Below are positions 35,704 through 44,571 of a DNA stretch of 64,000 bases, one piece after another. The first letter of the stretch is position 1. Each line of letters starts with the position of its first letter. Origin of the DNA: an uncultured Rhizobium sp. (GTDB lineage: Bacteria > Pseudomonadota > Alphaproteobacteria > Rhizobiales > Rhizobiaceae). The DNA is taken from contig CAMFIE010000017.1 in the NCBI GenBank assembly GCA_945952315.1, forward strand, positions 1 through 64,000, in the 5' to 3' direction. Made by a program: the position numbers and the translations under genes. The notes beneath the pieces are model-generated. The model had not been told where the DNA came from, made no database searches, and saw only the letters and a program-made list of their open reading frames with translations.

Positions 35704-36405
35704 TCAGGCGCCAGCGGCCATCTGGTTATGCTTACGCTTGATGTATTCCTTGGCGGTTTCCACGGCAACGGCCGCGTCACGGCAGTAAGCGTCAGCGCCC
35801 ACGGCCTTGCCGAATTCCTCGTTCAGCGGCGCGCCACCGACAAGCACGATAAAGTCATCGCGCAGGCCCTTTTCCTTCATGGTGTCGATAACGACCTTCA
35901 TGTAGGGCATGGTGGTGGTCAGCAGTGCCGACATGCCGAGGATATCCGGCTTTTCGCGCTCGAGAGCGTCGAGATAGTTTTCAACCGGGTTGTTGATGCC
36001 GAGGTCGACCACGTCGAAGCCAGCGCCTTCCATCATCATGCCAACGAGGTTCTTGCCGATGTCGTGGATGTCGCCCTTCACGGTGCCGATCACCATCTTG
36101 CCGAGCTTCGGAGCGCCGGTTGCGGCGAGCAGCGGACGCAGGATGGCCATGCCGGCCTTCATCGCGTTTGCGGAAAGCAGAACTTCCGGCACGAACAGGA
36201 TGCCGTCACGGAAGTCGACGCCGACGATGCGCATGCCTTCGACGAGAGCCTGGGTCAGGACATCGTAGGGAGCCCAGCCGCGATCCAGCAGGATCTGCGT
36301 GGCTTCTTCGATTTCTTCCTTCAGACCGTCATACAGGTCGTCGTGCATCTGCTGCACGAGTTCTTCGTCAGAAAGGTCTGCGAGAATGATTTCATCGTCG
36401 GACAT
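35704..36405 (-). CDS. Corrinoid (B12-binding) methyl carrier protein
   Basis: The 233-residue protein has a four-helix N-terminal module (about 1-90) and a Rossmann-like cobalamin domain with the signature DIHDIGKN, whose H114 is the lower axial ligand. GINNPVENYLDALE, MSALLTTTMPYMKVVID and VLVGGAPLNEEF follow. It is the MtbC/MttC-type shuttle: it takes a methyl group from the MttB partner and gives it to the pterin enzyme. The start is the ATG at 36405. The gene is divergent from mttB. Confidence 0.93.
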   Translation of the reverse strand: MSDDEIILADLSDEELVQQMHDDLYDGLKEEIEEATQILLDRGWAPYDVLTQALVEGMRIVGVDFRDGILFVPEVLLSANAMKAGMAILRPLLAATGAPKLGKMVIGTVKGDIHDIGKNLVGMMMEGAGFDVVDLGINNPVENYLDALEREKPDILGMSALLTTTMPYMKVVIDTMKEKGLRDDFIVLVGGAPLNEEFGKAVGADAYCRDAAVAVETAKEYIKRKHNQMAAGA

Positions 36406-36800
36406 GTTTGGCTTCCCAGTTAAGAGCGATGCGAATGGCTATATCAGATAGACCGATACAAGCAAAGAAGGGTTAAGATGAACCGTGGTGCTTGGCAAGC
36501 GCCTGAAATCGCACGACGCGATTCAATTCAATCCTCCGATGGCAGGAGATTAGGACGCCCGGGGGCAAAAACTCTTTTCGATAGCGACGTTGCAGGCCGC
36601 AAAAAGCGACCACCCCTGAATTTGCCGAAAAGCCCTGTTGCGCCGGGCATTCAGAAAGCGGCATGAAACGACGTAATGTCTGGACTAGAGAAATCCGTGG
36701 CGCATTAAGGAATGTTCCAAATGCGAATTCCGATAGCATGTGCGTCATCAACAGGGCATCCTGCTTTCTTCTACGCAGGATGCCGAAGCTTTGAGGAAGC
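36406..36800. other. Divergent control region between corrinoid and mttB genes
   Basis: This 395-base stretch has no convincing gene or perfect operator. It must hold both promoters and is the most likely place for the LysR site. Confidence 0.4.
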
Positions 36801-38384
36801 ATGATGAACGATACGATTGAGAACACGGGCGCTGCCGCTGATGCCGCTCCCCGCCGTGGCCGCAATGAAGGCCGTGGTGCCGCAGCACGTCGCGCCTCGC
36901 GCACCGGTGGCGGTCCTGGCCCCTCGATGCCCTATATCCAGCGCAAGATCCCGGTTTACGAAGTGCTGGACGAAGAGGCGCTGCAGCTGATCGAGCGCAA
37001 TGCGGATATCGTTCTCGAAGAAATCGGCATCGAGTTCCGCGACGACGCCGAAGCGCTGGCGCTGTGGAAGGCGGCCGGTGCGGATGTGCGCGGCGAGCGC
37101 GTGCATTTCCCGAAGGGTCTGTGCCGCGAACTGCTCAAGACCGCTCCCTCCGTCTTCACCCAGCATGCGCGCAACCCGGCCCGCAACGTGCAGATCGGCG
37201 GCAATGCCACCGTTTTCGCACCGGTTTACGGCCCGCCCTTCGTGCGCGACCTGGAAGGCAACCGCCGCTATGCGACCATCGAGGACTTCCGCAATTTCGT
37301 GAAGCTCGCCTACATGGCGCCGTCGCTGCACCACTCGGGCGGCACGGTCTGCGAGCCGGTCGATATCCCGGTGAACAAGCGTCACCTCGACATGGTCTAC
37401 AGCCATATCAAGCTGTCCGACAAGCCGTTCATGGGTTCGGTCACCGCGCCGGAACGCGCCGAAGACACGATCGCCATGTGCAAGATCCTGTTCGGTGACG
37501 ACTTTGTCGAAAACAACACCGTGACGGTGAACCTGATCAACGCCAACTCGCCGATGGTTTTCGATGAAACCATGCTGGGTGCGGCCAAGGTCTATGCCCG
37601 GCACAACCAGGCCTGCGTGCTTTCGCCCTTCATTCTCTCCGGCGCGATGAGCCCGGTGACGATTGTCGGCACGCTGACGCAGATCCTGGCTGAAGTTCTC
37701 GCCGGTGCGGCCTTCACCCAGCTGATCCGCAAGGGCGCGCCGGTGCTGTTCGGCACCTTTGCGGCTTCGATCTCGATGCAGTCGGGTGCGCCGACCTTCG
37801 GCACGCCGGAACCGTCGCTGGTGTCCTATGGTGCAGCCCAGCTCGCCCGCCGTCTCGGCCTTCCGTTCCGTACCGGTGGTTCGCTCTGCGGCTCCAAGGT
37901 TCCGGATGCGCAGGCCGCCCATGAATCGGCTGCAACGCTGAACATGACGCTGCTCGCCGGCACCAACTTTGCGCTGCATTCCGCCGGCTGGCTGGAAGGC
38001 GGTCTGGTCTCGTCCTACGAGAAGTTCATGATCGACCAGGACCAGCTCGGCATGATGCAGAAGATGGCGATGGGCGTGGATACTTCGGTGGAAGCACAGG
38101 CCATGGATGCGATCCGCGAAGTGGGTCCGGGCAGCCACTATCTCGGCTGCGCGCACACGCAGGCAAACTTCCAGTCTGCCTTCTATCGCTCGCCGCTCGC
38201 CGACAACAATTCCTTCGAACAGTGGGAAGTGGAAGGCGCAAAGCGGATCGAAGAGCGTGCGAACGCCCTTTGCCGCAGCTGGCTCGAATCCTACGAAGCA
38301 CCCTATCTCGATCCGGCGATCGACGAGGCGCTGCTCGAATTCATCGCCAAGCGCAAGGACTCCATGCCGGACGCGTTCTCCTGA
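36801..38384 (+). CDS. MttB-family corrinoid methyltransferase (non-pyrrolysine type)
   Basis: The 527-residue protein has the MttB TIM-barrel pattern (SLHHSGGTVCEPVDIPVNKR, LINANSPMVFDETMLGAAKV, PFILSGAMSPVTIVGTLTQI, CAHTQANFQSAF). It reads through with no in-frame TAG and so lacks pyrrolysine. Non-Pyl members of this family demethylate quaternary amines such as glycine betaine, but the substrate here is not shown. A 30-residue Ala/Arg/Gly-rich head precedes the fold. The tandem ATG at 36801 follows GAGGAAG. Confidence 0.9.
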   Translation: MMNDTIENTGAAADAAPRRGRNEGRGAAARRASRTGGGPGPSMPYIQRKIPVYEVLDEEALQLIERNADIVLEEIGIEFRDDAEALALWKAAGADVRGERVHFPKGLCRELLKTAPSVFTQHARNPARNVQIGGNATVFAPVYGPPFVRDLEGNRRYATIEDFRNFVKLAYMAPSLHHSGGTVCEPVDIPVNKRHLDMVYSHIKLSDKPFMGSVTAPERAEDTIAMCKILFGDDFVENNTVTVNLINANSPMVFDETMLGAAKVYARHNQACVLSPFILSGAMSPVTIVGTLTQILAEVLAGAAFTQLIRKGAPVLFGTFAASISMQSGAPTFGTPEPSLVSYGAAQLARRLGLPFRTGGSLCGSKVPDAQAAHESAATLNMTLLAGTNFALHSAGWLEGGLVSSYEKFMIDQDQLGMMQKMAMGVDTSVEAQAMDAIREVGPGSHYLGCAHTQANFQSAFYRSPLADNNSFEQWEVEGAKRIEERANALCRSWLESYEAPYLDPAIDEALLEFIAKRKDSMPDAFS

Positions 38385-38426
38385 AGAGAGCCCGACCCCG
38401 CCAGGGAGCAAGGCGGAGCACGGCAG

Positions 38427-38489
38427 GTGGCCAACCTTATCCAGAAAGAGGTCTGGCGCCCCCACTACGAATATAAGGGCCCGCGTTGA
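38427..38489 (+). CDS. Possible 20-residue leader peptide before the ferredoxin-like gene
   Basis: A GTG at 38427, with GGAG eight bases before it, opens a 20-codon frame ending in TGA at 38487-38489. That TGA overlaps the TTG start of the next gene. The peptide (after the start residue, ANLIQKEVWRPHYEYKG) is aromatic and charged. Overlap plus a ribosome site suggests coupling, but no other evidence is available. Confidence 0.3.
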   Translation: MANLIQKEVWRPHYEYKGPR

Positions 38490-39172
38490 GCGGCCCTCCC
38501 TCCCTGATCGACGACATCCGTGCGGCGCTCTCGCCGCACGGACTTTTTTTGCGCGGCAGCCTGCATCTTGACAGCGACGGGCCGGACATCGGCTCCGATC
38601 AGCGGGCGCGGACCATTCTCCTGATCGGCCACGAGGGCTCGTCCCACTGGTCTGCCTTTCGCCATTGGCAAGCAACATCACCGGATGGTGACTTGCCTGA
38701 TCCGCTCGATCGCTGGTCCAAAGCGGCATTGACGCCGATTGCACAACAGTTTGACGCGACAGCGTTTTTCCCCTCCGATCCGCCATTCCAGCCTTTCCAG
38801 CAATGGGCGATGCGGGCGGAAGGGCTGAAGGCCTCGCCGCTTGGCATTCTCATCCATCCCCGGCTCGGCCTCTGGCATGGCTATCGCGCGGCACTGGCCT
38901 TTGCCGATCCTCTGGACGGCGCGGGCGCCGTGGAAGTCGGGCCTTTTCCCTGTGATGCCTGTCAGGACAAGCCGTGCCTTCGCACCTGTCCGGCAAGCGC
39001 GATCCTGCCCGAGGGGTTTCAGTATCAGCCCTGCCGCAGCCATCTCGCACGTGCGGAGGGTGTCGCTTGTCTGGAACAGGGATGTCTCGCGCGCAATGCC
39101 TGCCCCGTCGGCGCCGAATATCGCTACACTCACGATCAGCTGCGATTCCATATGGCTGCCTTGAAGCGGTGA
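38486..39172 (+). CDS. Ferredoxin-like protein with 4Fe-4S motif
   Basis: The 228-residue protein has a cysteine block CDACQDKPCLRTCPASAI in the C-terminal third, and later C...HLARAEGVACLEQGCLARNACPVG. These are two partial ferredoxin-like groups reminiscent of the C-terminal half of epoxyqueuosine reductase. The N-terminal region (RTILLIGHEGSSHWSAFRHW) resembles no catalytic domain I know. The start is TTG at 38486; the gene has no other candidate nearby. It may serve as an electron donor, but its partner is not evident. Confidence 0.65.
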   Translation: MSGPPSLIDDIRAALSPHGLFLRGSLHLDSDGPDIGSDQRARTILLIGHEGSSHWSAFRHWQATSPDGDLPDPLDRWSKAALTPIAQQFDATAFFPSDPPFQPFQQWAMRAEGLKASPLGILIHPRLGLWHGYRAALAFADPLDGAGAVEVGPFPCDACQDKPCLRTCPASAILPEGFQYQPCRSHLARAEGVACLEQGCLARNACPVGAEYRYTHDQLRFHMAALKR

Positions 39173-39204
39173 CAGTCTGCGGCGGATCAACCGGAGAAGC
39201 CCGC

Positions 39205-39951
39205 GTGCCGAAAGTCCTGATTCTGCTGACCCTGCTTGCAAGCTTTGCCTTTTGCGCCACTGCCCGGGCATCGGGCTGCTACGAGACGAGCCACAGCGGC
39301 GCGCGCTACGTGATCTGCTCCTATGATCCGGCCAAGGCACGGATTTCGCTGCATAACCGGGATAGAACGGGCAAGGCCTACATGGGTTTCGATGCCCTGT
39401 TCCGCGACCTGCTCGGCCAGCATCGACTGCCTGTCTTCGCGATGAATGGCGGCATGTACAACGATGATTTCTCGCCGACCGGCTATTATGTGGAGCGGGG
39501 TGAGGAGATGAAACCGCTCAACACCCGCTCCGGCTTCGGCAATTTTCACCTGAAGCCGAACGGGGTTTTCTGGCTTTCCGGGGGCAAGGCCGGGGTGAGC
39601 GAAACCCTGGCATTCAAACACGCCGCGAGGAAAGTGGAGTTTGCCACCCAGTCCGGCCCGATGCTGGTGATCGGCGGCAGGTTGCATCCCGCCTTTCGCG
39701 CCGATAGCGACAGCCTCAAGATCCGCAATGCCGTGGGCGTGGACCGCGCAGGCATGGTGCATTTCGTGATCTCGGAAGATGCGGTGCGCTTTCATGATCT
39801 CGCAACGCTTTATCGCGACGTGCTGAAATGCCCGAATGCGCTGTTTCTCGATGGGTCGATTTCCAGCCTCTATGCGCCGGGCCTTTCCCGGTATGACCGG
39901 TTCTATCCCATGGGGCCGATCATTGCCGTCACGGTCGGCCTGCCACTCTAA
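39205..39951 (+). CDS. Exported phosphodiester-glycosidase-family protein
   Basis: The 248-residue protein has a signal peptide (VLILLTLLASFAFCATARAS) and the NAGPA-type motifs LPVFAMNGGMYNDDFSPTGY, ...RSGFGNFHLKPNGVF and FLDGSISSLYAPG. Members remove sugar phosphodiester caps in animals; bacterial roles are unknown. I use the GTG at 39205 because GGAG lies 8 bases upstream and the signal peptide begins there; the longer frame from 38974 overlaps the previous gene. It converges on the gene at 39952 with no spacer. Confidence 0.8.
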   Translation: MPKVLILLTLLASFAFCATARASGCYETSHSGARYVICSYDPAKARISLHNRDRTGKAYMGFDALFRDLLGQHRLPVFAMNGGMYNDDFSPTGYYVERGEEMKPLNTRSGFGNFHLKPNGVFWLSGGKAGVSETLAFKHAARKVEFATQSGPMLVIGGRLHPAFRADSDSLKIRNAVGVDRAGMVHFVISEDAVRFHDLATLYRDVLKCPNALFLDGSISSLYAPGLSRYDRFYPMGPIIAVTVGLPL

Positions 39952-40344
39952 TCAGGTCGGGCTTTTCGGATAGGCCCGTTCCAGACCACCGGAGCGGCGA
40001 AGCCCGGCGCGGAAGGCCTGAAATGCCGGATGCTGGCTGGAGCGGGAGATTTCATCCAGCCGGATCTGCAGGCGGGCAGGGGCGTGCGTGCCCAGCCATT
40101 CGCCCGCCGCCTCAAGCTTTATCGTATGCAGAAAACGGGAGCGGGAGGCGCGCTCCAGATACATTTCCAGGCCGGAAAACACATTTTCATCCTGCCGCGC
40201 ATTTTCCATGACAAGCAGGATGGCAGCCTTGTCTTCGCCCGAAAGTGCGGCAAGCTTGTCTGCAACCGAGGCCCGATCGGGAAAAGTGGCCTGTCCCATG
40301 CCCGTCTCCCGATTGCTTTCCTGATTGGTGCTGCTGGTCAACAT
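39952..40344 (-). CDS. Hypothetical helical protein
   Basis: The 130-residue protein is mostly helical and polar (KLAALSGEDKAAILLVMENA, SGLEMYLERASRSRFLHTI) with no recognisable family. It overlaps nothing and its stop abuts the stop of the convergent gene. It is encoded 16 bases downstream of the SPINDLY-type gene, so the two are probably co-transcribed. Confidence 0.55.
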   Translation of the reverse strand: MLTSSTNQESNRETGMGQATFPDRASVADKLAALSGEDKAAILLVMENARQDENVFSGLEMYLERASRSRFLHTIKLEAAGEWLGTHAPARLQIRLDEISRSSQHPAFQAFRAGLRRSGGLERAYPKSPT

Positions 40345-40360
40345 TGCAAGTCTCCTGAGG

Positions 40361-42082
40361 TCACGTGCGGAAGGGTTTGTCGCGCGGCGGCAGCGCCGGA
40401 ACGTCCATGGGGGCAGGCGGAAGCCCGGCCTTTGCCCGCTCCACCATCATTTCATAGGCCCTTTCAAGATGGCGGGTGAACCGTTCCGTATCGAAGAGCG
40501 GTGCCCGGAACCGGTTTTCCGCAAGTCTCTGTTTCAGGCTGCTGCGCCATTCATGATCGGTCGCAAGGCGAACATTGAGATCCACATAGCTTGCCTCGTC
40601 CTCCGCCACGAGCTCCGACAGGCCGATGGCATTGAGCAGGCTTTCCGAAACACGGGAGGCAAAACTTGTTCCCCGCTTGGTGACAAGCGGCAGACCCGCC
40701 CAGAGCTTGTCGGATGTGGTGGTGTGGCCATTGCAGGGGAAGGTATCGATGCCGAGATCCGCTGCCTGCAAACGGGCGACATGCGCGGGGTAGTCGGCAA
40801 AATCTGCAAAGATCACCCGGTTTTTGGCAATTCCTGCCTTTTTCATCGCTTCGGTGAAATTCTTCCGCGCTTCCGGCACTTCGCACAGCATCCACAGCAC
40901 CGCATTCGGAGCCCGCTTCAGCACCCGCATCCAGAGCTTGAAGGTCTCGGGCGAAATCTTCAGCGTGGAATTGAACGAGGCGAAAATCACCTTGTCCTCG
41001 GGAAGTCCCAGATCCTTGCGCAGGGCAGGCGGGGGCAGCACGCGGAACTGATCGTCATTCGGCTGATAGCTTTCCGGCATCCGGCAGAATTGCGAGTCCC
41101 AATGCGTCTGGCTTTCCGGCGGGGTCACAAACCGGTCGCCAATCACATAATCGCAATCGATGCCGATATTGATGCCCGGATAGCCGAGCCAGGCGACCTG
41201 GATCGGGGTGGCGCCGAGATTGAGGATGTTCAGTCGCGGATCCTTGGTATGGCCCTTGAGGTCGACCAGAATATCGATGCCCTGCTGGCGGATATCCTTC
41301 ACCAGAACATCGTCTGAAAACCGGCGCGCATCCACCAGATTGGGCAGACGCTGGCGCCCGCCCTGATCGGTCTTCTGGAGGTCCTGCGGTGTATGGCAAA
41401 GGGTGAGCACATCGAATTTCGTACGATCATGGCTTGCCAGCACTCCTTGCAGCAGCCGCATGGTCGCATGCCTGTCACTGAAATCGTTGGAGAGATAGGC
41501 AATCCGGATTCTTGGCCCGAATTCATGCTTTCGGGTGCGGCGGAGGATACGGTTTGCGGTCGTGAAGGCCGTGGCTCCATCCAGATTTGTCAGCCGGGCC
41601 TCGATCGCCTCGTCGGCCAGCCAGAAGAGATGATCGAGCGGCTTTTCCATGCCGAGATAGGCGGGATCACCGGCTTCCTGACGGGCGCGCACCATGCGGT
41701 TGCTCTTTTCCAGATCGTCAAACAGAAGCAGCGAACGCGCGCAGCGCCGGTGGAGCTCGATCAGCCCGACATAATCCGGCTTCAACCGCAGCGCCTCGCG
41801 CGTGATTTCATAGGCGCGTTGCCAGTTTTTCAGCCGCACGTGAATGTTGGCGGCCAGCATCTGCACCACTTCCACATTCGGCAGGCCCGGAACGCAGGCC
41901 TTTTCATACCATTTGGCCGCCTCGTTCATCTGGTCGAGCCGGTAACAGGCCTGTGCCATCATCAGGGCATGGGCCGGATCCGGTTGACGCACATCCTTCA
42001 GGACTTGCCCGAAGGTACTCATCGCCATGGCAAAGTTACCGGCATGATAAAAATCGATGGCTTCCTGCAATTGCGCGGACAT
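40361..42082 (-). CDS. TPR/SPINDLY-type O-linked glycosyltransferase
   Basis: The 573-residue protein has TPR-like helices in the N-terminal 130 residues and a GT41-type catalytic domain: IRIAYLSNDFSDRHATMRLL, IDILVDLKGHTKDPRL, QVAWLGYPGINIGIDCDYVI, and LGIDTFPCNGHTTTSDKLWA. These are the nucleotide-sugar binding and catalytic blocks of the O-GlcNAc transferase/SPINDLY family. It probably glycosylates proteins, for example surface or flagellar components. A truncated relative begins at 62582. Confidence 0.88.
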   Translation of the reverse strand: MSAQLQEAIDFYHAGNFAMAMSTFGQVLKDVRQPDPAHALMMAQACYRLDQMNEAAKWYEKACVPGLPNVEVVQMLAANIHVRLKNWQRAYEITREALRLKPDYVGLIELHRRCARSLLLFDDLEKSNRMVRARQEAGDPAYLGMEKPLDHLFWLADEAIEARLTNLDGATAFTTANRILRRTRKHEFGPRIRIAYLSNDFSDRHATMRLLQGVLASHDRTKFDVLTLCHTPQDLQKTDQGGRQRLPNLVDARRFSDDVLVKDIRQQGIDILVDLKGHTKDPRLNILNLGATPIQVAWLGYPGINIGIDCDYVIGDRFVTPPESQTHWDSQFCRMPESYQPNDDQFRVLPPPALRKDLGLPEDKVIFASFNSTLKISPETFKLWMRVLKRAPNAVLWMLCEVPEARKNFTEAMKKAGIAKNRVIFADFADYPAHVARLQAADLGIDTFPCNGHTTTSDKLWAGLPLVTKRGTSFASRVSESLLNAIGLSELVAEDEASYVDLNVRLATDHEWRSSLKQRLAENRFRAPLFDTERFTRHLERAYEMMVERAKAGLPPAPMDVPALPPRDKPFRT

Positions 42083-42326
42083 GGATGTTCCTGGGTCATG
42101 ACATGATCACATGCGGGTGCCGACTCGTCGCTGGCCCCCTGCGATCCGGACCCTAGGAACTGGAGCAGGATCGAGGCTTGCGCCGATGAGGGAGTGCTAA
42201 TTGACACCGGCCCGTGCGCTGGGGCTCTACTTTGACAGCCGGATCGCGATTCGTGCGTTGCCCGTTTTTGGAGCGGCGTCATTTTGCGTCCGAGATGCCC
42301 GTTTCTGCATCGTCCCGGAGAACCGC
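42083..42326. other. Divergent promoter region of two glycosyltransferase genes
   Basis: 244 bases with no gene of its own. The reading frame from 42201 extends into it but the likely start is at 42327. Confidence 0.4.
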
Positions 42327-43349
42327 ATGCCGCTTTTGACCCTGTGCATTCCCAGCAACCGGAGCCTCGAACGCTCATTGGCGACCATTACCGACGCCCT
42401 GGTATTCGCCGAGGACCGGGATGCGCTGGTGCTGGTTTCCGACAATTCCGGCGATGCGGAAAAGGCGGCCTATTGGTGGGGCAAGTCGCCGCGACTGATC
42501 TATCACACCTCGTCGGGCACCAATGCCTTTGAAAACATTCTCGCAGCCACGAAGCTTGCGGAAACGCCGTTCATCCTGCTTCTGGGCGATGATGACCGCC
42601 TGGGAGTGGACCCGTCCGTGCTTCCCTACGACCTTGCCGATCTTCCGCCCGATTACATGGGCATACGCCCGAAAACGCTGCTTGAAGTTACCGGGCTTGG
42701 CGTGACGCGAGCCAAGGAATTCGGGATCGAGGGCGAAAGACCCTCGCAGCGCATTCTCGAATATGCCCGCAAAAGTGGCGGTGACAACAGCGCTTTCTAC
42801 AGCATTTTCCGGCGCGATGCCTATGTGGGTCTGCTGACGCTTTTTCTCGAGCACCATCCGATCAAGGGTGCCTTTATCGACTGGGCCTTTGCCCTTGCGC
42901 TGTTTGGTTATGGCCGGATGATCTATGATCCGAGCATCATCTTCCGCTACAACGCGGATCAATGGGCAACGGGCGAGCTTACGGACAAGAAGAATCAGGA
43001 AATCTTCGCGGCCTGTGGTCTGCCGCCCTATACGTCGATCTATCAGCCGCTGCTGATGGCTCTGGATGTCTTCTGCTTTGTCTGCCGCCCGGGCACTTTG
43101 CTGGACCGGGAGGGCGCGCTTGATGCCGCGTCCATTGTCGCCGGTGACCTCATGAATGGTTTTCTCAATCAGGTAACGCGCGACCCGACGGATTATTCCG
43201 AGCGCATGCGCTATCTGGTGGAACTCGCCAGCGCCGAAGGGCAGGCCTTTGCCCGCTTCCAGCTCGGTCTTCTCATGGTGGATGAACTGCGTCCGGGTCT
43301 CAAAGATGGCTATCTGCGCTTCTTCCAGGTGGCGAGCGGTTCGGCCTGA
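42327..43349 (+). CDS. Family-2-like glycosyltransferase
   Basis: The 340-residue protein starts MPLLTLCIPSNRSLERSLAT and has VLVSDNSGDAEKAAYWWG, FILLLGDDDRLGVDPS and DNSAFYSIFRRDAYV. This is the GT-A pattern: an N-terminal CIPS..R strand and a DD-type metal motif. The ATG at 42327 follows GGAG. It is divergent from the SPINDLY-type gene, and the two could act on the same glycan. A terminator follows at 43365. Confidence 0.75.
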   Translation: MPLLTLCIPSNRSLERSLATITDALVFAEDRDALVLVSDNSGDAEKAAYWWGKSPRLIYHTSSGTNAFENILAATKLAETPFILLLGDDDRLGVDPSVLPYDLADLPPDYMGIRPKTLLEVTGLGVTRAKEFGIEGERPSQRILEYARKSGGDNSAFYSIFRRDAYVGLLTLFLEHHPIKGAFIDWAFALALFGYGRMIYDPSIIFRYNADQWATGELTDKKNQEIFAACGLPPYTSIYQPLLMALDVFCFVCRPGTLLDREGALDAASIVAGDLMNGFLNQVTRDPTDYSERMRYLVELASAEGQAFARFQLGLLMVDELRPGLKDGYLRFFQVASGSA

Positions 43350-43364
43350 AAAAATCTTCAATTG

Positions 43365-43392
43365 AAAAGAGGCCCGCTCGGGGCCTCTTTCC
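43365..43392 (+). terminator. Terminator after the family-2 glycosyltransferase gene
   Basis: AAAGAGGCCC pairs with GGGGCCTCTTT around a four-base loop, and CTTTCC follows. It may also serve the convergent bmt gene. Confidence 0.8.
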
Positions 43393-43405
43393 TGATGGTC
43401 CCGGA

Positions 43406-44413
43406 TCAGCCGCGACGGCGGCCGCGTTCGCGGGTCGGGGCATCGCCACCCTCATTGGCCGTCTTGTTGCGGAAGGGGCCGATCTTTTCCACGATGGTTT
43501 CCAGCGTCGGGCGCGGGCCGGGCGTGTGATTGTCCAGCGCATGGCGCATCGCCTTCAGGTGCTCGCAGCTCGTGCCGCAGCAACCGCCGATGATGCGTGC
43601 ACCGCCGTCGCGGGCGAGATGCACGTAATCCGCCATCAGTTCCGGCGTGCCGGAATAATAGATTTCCGCACCGCGATATTCCGGGATACCGCAATTGCCC
43701 TTGACGACAATGATCGCTTCCGGATTTGCCGCCGTCATGTCCAGCAGTGTCGAGAGAATGTCGGACGCGCCGACGCCGCAATTGGCGCCAACCGCAATCG
43801 GGCCTTCGCCCACATCGCCTGCGGCCTTCAGGATATCGCGCGGGTGAAGGCCCATCATGGTCTTGCCAGCCGTATCGAAGGAGCCGGTATAGACGTAAGG
43901 CAGGCCCACCCTGGTCGCCGCTTCCGCCGCCGCGCGGATTTCTTCCGGCGAAGACATGGTCTCGATCCAGGCGACATCCACGCCGCCTGCCTTCAGGCCT
44001 TCCATCTGCTCGCTGAAGGCGGCAACCGCCTCGTCATAGGTCAGCGCACCGAGCGGCACCAGCAATTCGCCGGTCGGGCCGACCGAACCGGCAACGATGA
44101 CCGGGCGCCCGGCCTTGTTGGCCACGGCGCGGGCAATTTCGGCAGCCTTGCGGTTGAGGCTCACCACCCGATCCTGTGCATGATGCAGCTTCAGTCGATG
44201 GCGCGTGCCACCGAAGGAGTTGGTGAGGATGATATCGGCACCCGCATCAACGAAATCCTGATGCAGCTTTTCGATCCGCTCCGGATGGCTCTCAAGCCAC
44301 AGCTCCGGCGCTTCGCCGGCCTCCAACCCCATGGCGAACAGATTGGTGCCCGTCGCACCATCGGCGAGCAGCACGCCCTTCTTGTCGAGAAGTTCTTTCA
44401 ATGCGTTTGTCAT
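43406..44413 (-). CDS. bmt: Betaine-homocysteine S-methyltransferase-like enzyme
   Basis: The 335-residue TIM-barrel enzyme has ADGATGTNLFAMGL, WLESHPERIEKLHQDFVDAG, FGGTRHRLKLH, VGANCGVGASD and GGCCGTSCEH (about 284-293). The last two hold the three zinc cysteines that bind homocysteine. It transfers a methyl group from betaine or a related donor to make methionine. The start at 44413 lies just upstream of the domain; the frame extending to 44554 crosses the regulatory palindrome. Specificity for betaine is from the family, not from sequence here. Confidence 0.85.
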   Translation of the reverse strand: MTNALKELLDKKGVLLADGATGTNLFAMGLEAGEAPELWLESHPERIEKLHQDFVDAGADIILTNSFGGTRHRLKLHHAQDRVVSLNRKAAEIARAVANKAGRPVIVAGSVGPTGELLVPLGALTYDEAVAAFSEQMEGLKAGGVDVAWIETMSSPEEIRAAAEAATRVGLPYVYTGSFDTAGKTMMGLHPRDILKAAGDVGEGPIAVGANCGVGASDILSTLLDMTAANPEAIIVVKGNCGIPEYRGAEIYYSGTPELMADYVHLARDGGARIIGGCCGTSCEHLKAMRHALDNHTPGPRPTLETIVEKIGPFRNKTANEGGDAPTRERGRRRG

Positions 44414-44444
44414 GAGCCTGTCCTTTCCGCTTTCATAGAAGGAT

Positions 44445-44460
44445 ATAAAGATATCTTTAT
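44445..44460. promoter_or_regulatory. Palindromic operator upstream of bmt
   Basis: ATAAAGATATCTTTAT is a perfect 16-bp palindrome 31 bases upstream of the bmt start. Its form matches an ArsR-type dimer site, and SahR (the homocysteine/SAH-responsive ArsR regulator of methionine genes) is the natural candidate. No such regulator gene is present in the window. Confidence 0.6.
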
Positions 44461-44523
44461 GTGATTGCAACGATAAAACGCAGGAACGGGCATTTCTTGC
44501 AGGATTATCATGCCTGAAAGCAG

Positions 44524-44550
44524 AAAACCCGCCGTAAGGGCGGGTTTTCC
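44524..44550. terminator. Terminator after the ABC transporter operon
   Basis: AAAACCCGCC pairs with GGGCGGGTTTT around GTAA. It lies just downstream of the ATPase stop at 44572, read leftward. Confidence 0.85.
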
Positions 44551-44571
44551 TCAAGGTAAGGTGAGGGCGGT

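Noticed and set aside
36801..38384. Pyrrolysine (amber) codon in mttB
   Set aside because: The frame is continuous and contains no TAG; the enzyme belongs to the non-pyrrolysine group.
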